Below, piece after piece: positions 1-5,473 of a DNA stretch of 9,157 bases. The translations under genes were made by a program, and so were the position numbers. The DNA is taken from the NCBI GenBank assembly GCA_023428465.1, contig JAEYXM010000001.1, positions 1 through 9,157 on the forward strand. Direction: 5' to 3'. A model generated the notes under the pieces. The model had not been told where the DNA came from, did not search any database, and was given only the letters and a program-made list of their open reading frames with translations. This DNA is from Actinomycetes bacterium. Its GTDB lineage: Bacteria; Actinomycetota; Actinomycetes; Actinomycetales; Cellulomonadaceae. Each line of letters opens with the position of its first letter. The first letter of the stretch is position 1.

Positions 1-6
1 GTCCAG

Positions 7-72
7 CCCCCATCCCGCACCCGTCCCGCCCCGGTCCCGCCCCCATCCCGCACCCGTCCCGCCCCGGTCCCG
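7..72. repeat. 33-bp tandem repeat, two copies
   Basis: Two adjacent identical 33-bp units (7-39 and 40-72) made of C-rich subunits resembling CCCGCACCCGTCCCGC. The repeat starts at or before the window edge, so more copies may lie to the left. No open frame here reads as a convincing protein, so this is either non-coding low-complexity DNA or the tail of a proline-rich coding region outside the window. Confidence 0.75.
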
Positions 73-102
73 CGTCCACGCGGCGCGACGGCGGACGCAC
101 GC

Positions 103-154
103 GCCTTGCTGTAGCGAAAGCGTCGGATAGCGCCGGTTTCGCTACAGCCAAGGC
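103..154. repeat. Long inverted repeat (17-bp arms)
   Basis: The left arm (103-119, containing CTGTAGCGAAA) is matched by a right arm (137-154, containing TTTCGCTACAG) with one unpaired C at 148 or 149 and a 17-nt loop. It lies about 97 bp beyond the stop of the minus-strand methyltransferase. It could act as a distal transcript-ending hairpin, though no T-run follows on either strand. A dispersed intergenic palindrome or a binding site is equally possible. Confidence 0.6.
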
Positions 155-194
155 GGGCAACCGGACGACGGCGCGGGAGTCACGCGGGCGGGGG

Positions 195-255
195 GTCAGG
201 CGGCGGGGTCAGGCGGCGGGGTCACACGCGCGGGGTCAGGCGGCGGGGGGTCAGG
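195..255. repeat. GTCAGGCGGCGGG-type tandem repeat at gene end
   Basis: Imperfect units begin at 195, 208, 221, 235 and 250 and are 13, 13, 14 and 15 bp long. Every unit contains TCA, which is TGA on the minus strand, so the end of the methyltransferase gene is a run of stop codons in several frames. The gene's own stop (251-253) lies in the last unit, so slippage here could alter the C-terminus by a few residues without creating a long read-through. Confidence 0.65.
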
Positions 256-1222
256 CGGGGGGTGGCTCGAGCTCGGCCGTGATGAACGCCCCCGCCTGGG
301 AGCCGAACGTGCCGAGGGGCATGTCGCCGCCCGCGCCGGGGGCGACGACGTCCTGCTCGTCGAGGCTGCGGCCGTAGCGGACGGCGAGCTCGTGGGCGGT
401 GTGCTCGGCGACCGTCCAGCCGCGCTCGCGCAGCAGCTCGGCCGGGTCCGGCGGGTGCGCGCGGGCGAGGAAGTCGTCCATGGGCATCCCCGTCTCCGCG
501 CCGAACAGCCGGAGGCGCTCGTCGATCTCGGGCGAGGCGTCCAGGCCGACGGCGCGCTCGACGACGGCGCAGGAGCCGGGCACGGAGAGGCGCGCGATCG
601 TGGCGATGGCCTCACGCTGCGCCTCGGCGGGCAGGAGGGGCAGGAGCCCCTCGACGATCCAGGTGGTGCGCCGTCGGCGGTCGAAGCCCGCGGCGACGAG
701 CGGGAGCTCCCACGCGTGGGCGAGGTCCACCGGCACCGCGGACCACTCACACAGCGGTTCGGCACCGAACGTGCGGAGCAGGTCGCGTTTGAGGACGAGC
801 ACCTCGGCGGTGTCGAGTTCGTAGAGCTCCGTGCGACCGGGCCAGTCCAGTCGGAACGCGCGCGTATCGAGACCCGCGCCGAGGATCACGACCTGGCGGG
901 GGCGGTCGACCTCGGGCACCGGGTCGGCGTCGGGCCGCAGGCCGGTGATGTAGTCGTCCACGAAGCGCGCCCGCAGCCCGACGTACACCGAGGTCAGCAG
1001 GAGCCGACGGCGACCGGGCGGGAGGTCGTCGAAGGACTCCGGCCAGGTCGTCGGGAGGTCGACACCCTCGGGGGTGAGGGCCTCGAACGCATGGACCAGG
1101 GGGCCCGCGAAGGGGTCGTGGACGAGCGCGTCGGGCCGGGAGGCCTCGACCGCGCGACCGGCGGCGACCGCGATCGCCGTCAGCCGGACCACCGGTTGTT
1201 CTTCGTCGGGTCCGCTCGTCAC
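251..1222 (-). CDS. Class I SAM-dependent methyltransferase, TIGR00027/LCMT family
   Basis: A 323-aa enzyme predicted to transfer a methyl group from S-adenosylmethionine to an unknown, possibly small-molecule, substrate in the cytosol. The family signature VVILGAGLDTRAFRL is clear; it combines the glycine-rich SAM loop with the LDTRAFR stretch typical of the leucine carboxyl methyltransferase-like (PF04072/TIGR00027) proteins abundant in mycobacteria and other actinomycetes. Downstream are TELYELDTAEV, an acidic ribose-binding-type segment, and TTWIVEGLLPLL, another family hallmark. The GTG at 1222 is chosen because GGAGG lies four bases upstream and the protein then starts just before the conserved RLTAIAVAAGRAVEAS helix. 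The open frame extends 42 codons further upstream, but that part is unlike the family. The gene is divergent from the PadR gene and its last codons run into a tandem repeat. The family call is firm; the substrate is unknown. Confidence 0.88.
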   Translation of the reverse strand: MTSGPDEEQPVVRLTAIAVAAGRAVEASRPDALVHDPFAGPLVHAFEALTPEGVDLPTTWPESFDDLPPGRRRLLLTSVYVGLRARFVDDYITGLRPDADPVPEVDRPRQVVILGAGLDTRAFRLDWPGRTELYELDTAEVLVLKRDLLRTFGAEPLCEWSAVPVDLAHAWELPLVAAGFDRRRRTTWIVEGLLPLLPAEAQREAIATIARLSVPGSCAVVERAVGLDASPEIDERLRLFGAETGMPMDDFLARAHPPDPAELLRERGWTVAEHTAHELAVRYGRSLDEQDVVAPGAGGDMPLGTFGSQAGAFITAELEPPPA

Positions 1223-1351
1223 GAGCCCTCCAGATCGCCCACGCCGCGCAGGCGGCGCCCTGGTGGCGACGCTACACCGGCACGCGGCCCCCGGTGGCGG
1301 GGCCAGGTGGGCGATTCCGGACGTGGGCGCAGACTCCTCCGGTCTCACCTC

Positions 1352-1389
1352 TTGCCAAACGACCTATCCCGATATATCGTCAACCTATC
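1352..1389 (+). promoter_or_regulatory. Candidate PadR promoter with overlapping operator
   Basis: TTGCCA (1352-1357) and TATCGT (1375-1380) are 17 bp apart and fit a sigma-70-type promoter for the PadR gene. The perfect AT-rich palindrome CGATATATCG (1370-1379) overlaps the -10 element. It is flanked by two direct copies of ACCTATC (1362-1368 and 1383-1389) spaced 21 bp apart, about two helical turns. An AT-rich palindrome over a padR-type promoter is the usual arrangement for autorepression, so I infer a PadR operator here. The site may also affect the divergent methyltransferase gene. Confidence 0.5.
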
Positions 1390-1413
1390 GACATGAGATC
1401 AAGGAGATCCGAC

Positions 1414-2160
1414 ATGAACGCATTCGAGATGCGGCGAGAGCGCCGCTACCGCCCGGAGTGGCCGGGCGAGGACATCGACGGAACGGGGCGCGGCGGCCGA
1501 GGCCGCGGTGCCGGACGCGGCAGGGGCCGCGGGTTCCCCGGCATGGGTCCCGGCATGGGCGCCGGTCGCGGCCACGGTCCGGGCTTCGGGCCCGGCTTCG
1601 GCCCCGGCTCCGGCTTCGGCCCTGGCATGGGACCGGGCTTCGGCCCGGGTGGCCCGGGCAGGGGCCGGCGCGGGCGGGGGGCGAGGCCGCGCGGTGACGT
1701 GCGTGCCGCCGTCCTGCTCCTGCTCGCCGAGCAGCCGCGCCACGGCTACGAGCTCATCCAGGAGATCGTGGACCGCTCCTCCGGCGCCTGGACCCCGAGC
1801 CCCGGCTCCATCTACCCCACCCTGCAGGCCCTCACGGACGAGGGGCTGGTGACGATCGAGCGTGAGCACGGTCGCCGCACCGCGTCGCTCACGCCCGACG
1901 GCGTCGCGTACGTGGAGGCGAACCGGGAGCAGCTCGGCGCGCCGTGGGAGACGGTGGGCGCCGAGGCCGGCCCGGCCCTGGCGATGCGCGAGTCCTACCT
2001 CGCGCTCAAGGACGCCGTCCGGCAGCTCGCCCGCGTCGGCACGCCGGCCCAGCACACCGCGGCCGCGGCCGTCCTGACGACCGCCCGCAAGGAGCTCTAC
2101 CGCCTGCTCGCAGCCGACGACGAGGCGCCGAACCCGCCCGCCACTACTCCGAACGGGTGA
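1414..2160 (+). CDS. PadR-family transcriptional repressor with glycine-rich N-terminus
   Basis: A 248-aa cytosolic DNA-binding protein. Residues 1-95 are a disordered Arg/Gly-rich segment with FGPG and MGPG repeats (about 52-80). Residues 96-165 form the PadR winged helix: GDVRAAVLLLLAEQPRHGYEL, then SPGSIYPTLQALTDEGLV (recognition helix) and a wing around TIEREHGRRTASLTPDG. Residues 170-235 are a helical dimerisation tail. PadR proteins are usually repressors released by small ligands and often control their own gene or a neighbouring exporter; no exporter is visible here. ATG 1414 is chosen because AAGGAG (1401-1406) lies seven bases upstream, although the open frame extends further. The glycine-rich arm occurs in many actinobacterial PadR proteins, so it is unusual but not unique. 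The target genes are not evident beyond likely autoregulation. Confidence 0.92.
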   Translation: MNAFEMRRERRYRPEWPGEDIDGTGRGGRGRGAGRGRGRGFPGMGPGMGAGRGHGPGFGPGFGPGSGFGPGMGPGFGPGGPGRGRRGRGARPRGDVRAAVLLLLAEQPRHGYELIQEIVDRSSGAWTPSPGSIYPTLQALTDEGLVTIEREHGRRTASLTPDGVAYVEANREQLGAPWETVGAEAGPALAMRESYLALKDAVRQLARVGTPAQHTAAAAVLTTARKELYRLLAADDEAPNPPATTPNG

Positions 2161-2169
2161 ATCTGCGAA

Positions 2170-2189
2170 GTCCGGCCTCAAGGTCGGAC
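2170..2189 (+). terminator. Candidate hairpin terminator after PadR gene
   Basis: An 8-bp stem (one G-U pair) closed by a TCAA tetraloop begins nine bases after the PadR stop codon. Only a weak A-containing stretch follows and there is no T-run, so it is at best a tail-less terminator or an attenuator before the next gene. Confidence 0.4.
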
Positions 2190-2333
2190 AAATGCTGCCG
2201 ATAACCCATCTACCGGCGAGGCCAGGTGAACCATCATCCGGCCCCGCCGGTTCGCCATGTCCGGGCCCGGTCACCGGGGAGCGCCGCGCTACCCTCCCCA
2301 CGGACCCTGCTCCCGGACCGCTGGAGGCACCGC

Positions 2334-3089
2334 GTGAACGCCGTCGTCGTCGTCTTCCGCCTGTGCATCCTCGTGCTCACGCTCGTGGCGACGCACGAGA
2401 TCTGGCTCGAGGGGGACCTCGACGACCTCGTGTACTTCACGAACCAGTCCGGCCTGATGCTCGCCGTCCTCATGGCGTGGGGCGCGTGGGCGGCTGCCGG
2501 CCGCGCAGGCCTGGTGCCGCAGCGGTGGCGCCTCGCGGAGCCCGTGGCGTGGTTCGCCGGCGCGGTCACGCTCTTCATCGCCATCACGGGGCTCGTCGCG
2601 CACTTCGTGCTCGACCCGCCCGACCCGGACATGCCCGCCGTGTTCCTGGGGCTGACGTCGGCGCAGATCGAGCACCAGATCACGCCCGTCCTGGCGTTCG
2701 TCGACTTCGTCCTGTGCGCGCCGCACCGCCGCCTGCGCTGGACGCACGCGTTCTGGTGGCTCACCTACCTGTACGCGTACGCGGCGTTCGCGCTCATTCG
2801 CGCCGAGCTCCTCACCGAGCCGCACTACCCGTACGGGTTCATCGACCTCGGAGAGCTCGGCTGGGGCGGGCTCGCGACGAACATCGCCATCTACTCGGTG
2901 CTGTTCCTGGTGCTCGGGCTCGTACTCGTGGGGATCGACCACGTGATGCCGCGGCGCGGCGTCGTCGGGACGGCGCTGCCCGCGGACGGTGCCGGGCCTG
3001 CGGAGGCCGGGGACGACGTCGGGCCGGCCGAACCGGGGGACGACGCCCAGGCCGCAGCGCCTGAGGAGGACGCGGGCGTCAGGGCGTAA
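2334..3089 (+). CDS. Pr6Pr-family integral membrane protein
   Basis: A 251-aa protein with six predicted membrane helices at roughly residues 2-20, 36-55, 73-93, 110-129, 138-158 and 180-202, followed by a disordered acidic Ala/Gly/Pro-rich tail (about 210-251). Conserved Pr6Pr/FAR-17a-like features are FTNQSGLM (35-42) after the first helix, HQITPVLAFVDF (114-125), and YPYGFIDLGELGWGG before the last helix. The biochemical function of this bacterial family is not established. GTG 2334 is chosen because GGAGG (2323-2327) lies six bases upstream and the first helix follows at once; an upstream in-frame GTG (2226) would add an Arg/Pro-rich leader without a good ribosome site. It follows the PadR gene on the same strand after 173 bp, but shared regulation is only a possibility. 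Its 3' end overlaps the convergent lipoprotein gene by 11 bp. Confidence 0.85.
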   Translation: MNAVVVVFRLCILVLTLVATHEIWLEGDLDDLVYFTNQSGLMLAVLMAWGAWAAAGRAGLVPQRWRLAEPVAWFAGAVTLFIAITGLVAHFVLDPPDPDMPAVFLGLTSAQIEHQITPVLAFVDFVLCAPHRRLRWTHAFWWLTYLYAYAAFALIRAELLTEPHYPYGFIDLGELGWGGLATNIAIYSVLFLVLGLVLVGIDHVMPRRGVVGTALPADGAGPAEAGDDVGPAEPGDDAQAAAPEEDAGVRA

Positions 3090-3909
3090 CGGGGGTCCGG
3101 GTGATGCTCGTGAGCGTGAAGACGACGTCGGCCGGGAGGGCGCCCGTGAAGCGGGCCCCGGACTCTGCCGCCTGGCCGGGTGCGAGCGCGTCGCCGCGCG
3201 CGACCACCGTGCCGTAGTTGCGGGCGCCGTCGGCGGACGCGGCGTTCACCTCGACGAGGTAGCTCATGGACACGTCGGCGCTGTTCGTGATGGTGACGGG
3301 GATGGTCACACCCCCGCCGCCGGTGGTTGCGGTGCCGAGCCGGACGTCCGCGGCGAGGTCCCGCGGGCCGACCTCCTCGACGGCGGCCGCGACGAGCTCG
3401 GGCGTGCGGGCCGTGGCCCCCGACGCCCCGCCGAATGAGCCGACGACCTGCGCGTACACCCTGATGACGTCGCCGACGACGACGTCCGCGACCTGGTCGG
3501 GCTGGGCGCGCACGATGGCGGGGGTGCCCTCGGCGGCGTCGGCGGGCTGCGCCGTCGTGACGCTCGCCTGCAGGACGCCGGGCCCGGTCGAAGTGAAGAC
3601 CCGCTCGACGACGCCGTAGACGACGACCTGCTGGCCGGCGGCCGCGACGGGGTCGGCGGCGATCGTGGCCCATGTCGCGCGGTCGATGGCCGCGAACGTG
3701 GCGAGGTCCACCGGCTCGGCCGGTGGCGGCGTGGTCGGCCCGGCGGTGGGGGTGGTCTGCCCGGTGGGGGTGGTCTGCCCGGTGGGTTGCGCGGCGGCGT
3801 CGGGCCGGACCACCTCGGGGGTGGCGCACGCGGCGAGCCCCAGGAGCACGGCGGCCGCGAACGCGAGACCGGCGGGGGAAGGTCGGCGGCGGGACGGGTG
3901 GTCGGCCAT
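3079..3909 (-). CDS. Secreted lipoprotein with OB-like and FxLYD-like regions
   Basis: A 276-aa exported lipoprotein. The signal peptide has a basic start (SRRR), a hydrophobic core (about 13-25) and the lipobox LAAC with Cys28 as the predicted lipidation site. A Thr/Pro-rich spacer (about 38-66) contains GQTTPT repeats. Residues about 72-181 (TWATIAADPVAAAGQQVVVYGVV through GDVIRVYAQVVG) look like a small beta-barrel/OB-type module. Residues about 185-275 (VTITNSADVSMSYLVEVNA, LAPGQAAES) match the style of FxLYD extracellular domains. The role at the cell surface is unknown. ATG 3909 is chosen because it gives a correct signal peptide and has GGAG four bases upstream; another in-frame ATG at 3948 would add 13 residues. 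The lipoprotein call is firm and the domain names are tentative. Confidence 0.85.
   Translation of the reverse strand: MADHPSRRRPSPAGLAFAAAVLLGLAACATPEVVRPDAAAQPTGQTTPTGQTTPTAGPTTPPPAEPVDLATFAAIDRATWATIAADPVAAAGQQVVVYGVVERVFTSTGPGVLQASVTTAQPADAAEGTPAIVRAQPDQVADVVVGDVIRVYAQVVGSFGGASGATARTPELVAAAVEEVGPRDLAADVRLGTATTGGGGVTIPVTITNSADVSMSYLVEVNAASADGARNYGTVVARGDALAPGQAAESGARFTGALPADVVFTLTSITRTPVTP
3745..3787 (-). repeat. 18-bp tandem repeat encoding GQTTPT
   Basis: Two exact 18-bp units (3745-3762, 3763-3780) and the start of a third lie within the lipoprotein gene and encode its Thr/Pro spacer. Since 18 is a multiple of three, copy-number change would lengthen or shorten the spacer without breaking the frame. 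Confidence 0.75.
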
Positions 3910-4025
3910 GTGCGCTCCGGGCTCCTGGACGACGGCGTCCGCGGTCATCGGACGCGCTCAGCATGACCCCGCGGCCAGCCTTTTTCCACCCTTTGTCCGA
4001 GCCGTGCGCCGTTTCTACACACGGC

Positions 4026-4049
4026 GGCGCGCCGCGGCGACGGCGCGGC
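4026..4049 (-). terminator. Possible GC-rich hairpin after colicin-immunity-like gene
   Basis: Eight-base arms (4026-4033 and 4042-4049) pair with one mismatch, starting seven bases past the minus-strand stop at 4056. There is no T-run and the surroundings are very GC-rich, so this may be chance. Confidence 0.25.
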
Positions 4050-4055
4050 GGGGTG

Positions 4056-4346
4056 TCAGGCGGACTCTTCCTGGAGGACGGACTTGAGGAGCTCGAGGGT
4101 GCGGCTGGCGCTGGCGCGGAGCTCGTCGTCTCCGGTGCCGGCCGACGACGCACGGTAGGCCTCGAGGTCGCCGAAGAACCGGTCGAGGATCTCGAAGAGG
4201 TCGGCCGGCCAGGGGTCGTGGACGTAGAGGGGCTCGAACTCCGCCTCGACCTCGGCGGCCGTGGACTTGCCCTCGACGAGCGACGCAAGGAGCACGAGGT
4301 AGCGCGACACTGCGCGCTCCCAGGACGGGGACCGGCTCTCGACCAT
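4056..4346 (-). CDS. Colicin-immunity-like (Colicin_immun, PF09204-type) small protein
   Basis: A 96-aa all-helical acidic protein. The pattern YLVLLASLVEGKSTAAEVEAEFEPLYVHD, then PADLFEILDRFFGDLEAY and a final helix RASASRTLELLKSVL, matches in length and layout the bacterial self-protective colicin-like immunity family, whose members bind and neutralise a tRNase-type toxin domain in the cytosol. The start at 4346 is well supported by GGAGGAGG seven bases upstream. No matching toxin is seen in the window, so it is an orphan immunity gene or protects against a toxin encoded elsewhere or by neighbouring cells. It sits at the downstream end of a minus-strand run of toxin and immunity genes, 70 bp after the SOS-type gene. 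The family call comes from pattern recognition and should be confirmed with a profile search. Confidence 0.7.
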   Translation of the reverse strand: MVESRSPSWERAVSRYLVLLASLVEGKSTAAEVEAEFEPLYVHDPWPADLFEILDRFFGDLEAYRASSAGTGDDELRASASRTLELLKSVLQEESA

Positions 4347-4416
4347 GGCGCACCTCCTCCGGGCCGCGCACGCCGTCGTCGCGGCTACCCCAACGATGAC
4401 GCATCCGCGGCGCGTG

Positions 4417-4740
4417 TCACAGACCCGAGCGGGTGCCGGACGCCGTCCGCTCGACCGGCGGCGTCGGCGGCACGAGCCAGCTGACGGAGCGCATCACGTC
4501 CTGCGCGCGCAGCCACTCCCAGTGCTCGTCCTTGCGATTCTGCGGCGCCCCCCGTGGGGGCTCGTCGACCCAGCCGACCATGACGTGCGTCGTCGTCCAC
4601 CGGATCGCGCGCGCGGGCCGCCACTCCTCGGTCCCGTCGGACCACACCACGTGCACGATGACCGGAATGCTGCCCATGGGCTTGACCGGCACGGACGCAG
4701 GCTTGTCACCGTTCGCAACGGTGCGCCCCGACGTCGCCAC
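4417..4740 (-). CDS. SOS-controlled small protein of unknown function
   Basis: A 107-aa soluble protein I cannot assign. Its core (IPVIVHVVWSDGTEEW, RAIRWTTTHVMVGWVDE, WEWLRAQDVMRSVSW; residues about 24-92) is a Trp-rich, beta-strand-rich pattern resembling a small SH3-like or Tudor-like barrel (inference). GTG 4740 is chosen because AGAGGA lies seven bases upstream, G/C at third positions rises sharply from this point, and a perfect LexA box plus a -10 element (4753-4776) lie immediately upstream. The longer open frame reaching 4875 would read through that promoter. It should therefore be expressed after DNA damage as its own transcription unit, unlike the immunity genes upstream. The out-of-frame end of the preceding gene covers its first 247 bases. 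A role in DNA repair or mutagenesis is suggested only by the LexA box. Confidence 0.75.
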   Translation of the reverse strand: MATSGRTVANGDKPASVPVKPMGSIPVIVHVVWSDGTEEWRPARAIRWTTTHVMVGWVDEPPRGAPQNRKDEHWEWLRAQDVMRSVSWLVPPTPPVERTASGTRSGL

Positions 4741-5012
4741 TGGTCCATCCTCTCGAACACCTGTTCGACCAGTGTAGCGCCGGGAAGGTGGACTGGCGCC
4801 AGTCCCACCCAGCCGTCCAGGCCCTCGTCGACCTGCCCGACCGTGTGCCCCGACGGCTCGCTCGTCATGTCGCACACCTGGTCCGGCGGGACCGACCAGA
4901 AGTCCTCCACACCCAGCTCGGTCTCGCTGCCCTGGACCTCCTCCACGCGGCGGAGGGGCACGTCGAACGCGTCACGGAGGAGCGCGTTGGGCACTGCGAC
5001 GGTGTCAGCCAT
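4494..5012 (-). CDS. Small unknown protein with lost native C-terminus
   Basis: The open frame encodes 172 aa, but only the first 60-75 residues look native: MADTVAVPNALLRDAFDVPL, then GVEDFWSVPPDQVCDMTSEPSGHTVGQV. From about residue 80 the frame translates the promoter and LexA box of the next gene (LVEQVFERM), then runs out of frame through that gene as Arg/Ser-rich shadow sequence to a chance stop. I infer that its true 3' end was removed by a recombination joint near 4780-4830. The start overlaps the previous stop (ATGGCTGA), so the two genes are translationally coupled. The N-terminal pattern recalls small uncharacterised actinobacterial proteins found near polymorphic toxins, so an immunity role is possible but not shown. 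It may now be non-functional. Confidence 0.55.
   Translation of the reverse strand: MADTVAVPNALLRDAFDVPLRRVEEVQGSETELGVEDFWSVPPDQVCDMTSEPSGHTVGQVDEGLDGWVGLAPVHLPGATLVEQVFERMDQWRRRGAPLRTVTSLRPCRSSPWAAFRSSCTWCGPTGPRSGGPRARSGGRRRTSWSAGSTSPHGGRRRIARTSTGSGCARRT
4753..4776 (-). promoter_or_regulatory. LexA (SOS) box and -10 element
   Basis: TCGAACACCTGTTCGA (4753-4768) is a perfect match to the Gram-positive/mycobacterial SOS box pattern TCGAAC-N4-GTTCGA, with 7-base palindromic arms. On the minus strand TACACT (4776-4771) just upstream fits TANNNT for a -10 element, which puts the predicted start of transcription inside the LexA box and the GTG start (4740) 12 bases after it. No convincing -35 element is visible. 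Bound LexA should block initiation until DNA damage. Confidence 0.85.
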
Positions 5013-5361
5013 CGTTCCCGCCTTCGTCGTCACGGGCCCTCCGGTCACCCTCCGCGGTGTTCGCGAACCAGCAACCCTCGCCGCGTGGGTTCCACCCGAG
5101 CTGCTCACACTCCGCCATGACCCGCTCGATGAGCTCCTCCGGCTCGCCGGCCCACAGGTCCAGGCCGATATGGCCGGGCTCGCCAAGGTTGCCTGGCGCC
5201 ATGAGCCCACCGCCGATGATCGCGGTGAGGACCTGCCGGACGAGACCCGGGACCTCCGCCTCGTCACCGTCCGCGAGCTCGCGCGCATGCCACACCACGT
5301 TGTGAAGCGAGACCCAGTCGTCCAGCCCCTCCGCGAGCAGGTCTTCGATGCGCAGGTCCAT
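5005..5361 (-). CDS. Small unknown protein, candidate orphan immunity gene
   Basis: A 118-aa acidic soluble protein not assigned to a named family. Helical segments (MDLRIEDLLAEGLDDWVSLHNVVWHA; LVRQVLTAIIGGGLMAPGNL) precede LWAGEPEELIERVMAECEQLGW and a final CWFANTAEG motif. This layout recalls small conserved actinobacterial proteins that end in a W-x-A-N-T segment. The start at 5361 has GGGGAG eight bases upstream; a GTG one codon earlier is an alternative. The frame continues upstream into the remnant of a different immunity gene, which marks a recombination joint right at the start. Its position in a run of immunity genes and its coupling to the next gene by an 8-base overlap suggest an immunity or accessory role (inference). 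Confidence 0.65.
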   Translation of the reverse strand: MDLRIEDLLAEGLDDWVSLHNVVWHARELADGDEAEVPGLVRQVLTAIIGGGLMAPGNLGEPGHIGLDLWAGEPEELIERVMAECEQLGWNPRGEGCWFANTAEGDRRARDDEGGNDG

Positions 5362-5363
5362 CA

Positions 5364-5421
5364 CGCGCGCTCCCCGGCCGACCAACTCAGGATCCGTCGA
5401 CAGGACGATGGCGCCCTTCGT
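5364..5421 (-). pseudogene. 5' fragment of an immunity gene with dead start codon
   Basis: Translation gives (T)KGAIVLSTDPELVGRGARV, matching the N-terminus of the intact immunity gene at 6076-6468 (MKGAIVLSTDAGLVPK). The first 25 bases after the start codon are identical in the two. The start codon is ACG instead of ATG and the similarity ends after about 20 codons, just before the next gene. It is a broken copy left by recombination. Confidence 0.75.
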
Positions 5422-5471
5422 CCGAGGCCGTCCTTCACCAGAGCGGTGGCGTCGGCCGCCAGCGGTACGCC
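5418..5471 (-). pseudogene. Toxin 3'-end remnant upstream of the dead immunity fragment
   Basis: In frame this reads GVPLAADATALVKDGLG and then CGA, where an intact locus has TGA. It resembles the last residues of the toxin at 6465-7955 (GVAIARTMDELIAIIREIG) and ends at the same point relative to the immunity start, so it looks like the tail of a lost toxin. It begins two bases after the stop of the intact immunity gene at 5474-5860. The match is short, hence moderate confidence. Confidence 0.5.
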
Positions 5472-5473
5472 GC

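Noticed and set aside
392..1396. Long plus-strand open frame opposite the methyltransferase
   Set aside because: It is an antisense shadow in GC-rich DNA; its Arg/Gly/Val-rich translation has no domain pattern, while the minus strand carries clear methyltransferase motifs.
1544..1680. Gly-rich repeats in the PadR gene considered as a collagen-like or separate protein
   Set aside because: The repeats are in frame with the winged-helix domain and have their own start and ribosome site upstream; similar arms are usual in actinobacterial PadR proteins.
2891..4288. 465-codon minus-strand open frame across the lipoprotein region
   Set aside because: Its translation is Arg/Pro/Ser-rich low complexity and crosses three real genes in the wrong frame; the lipoprotein and colicin-immunity-like frames have proper starts, ribosome sites and motifs.
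4741..4875. Upstream extension of the SOS-type gene to an ATG at 4875
   Set aside because: It would place the LexA box and -10 inside coding sequence, and its translation is Arg/Gly-rich; the GTG at 4740 has a ribosome site.
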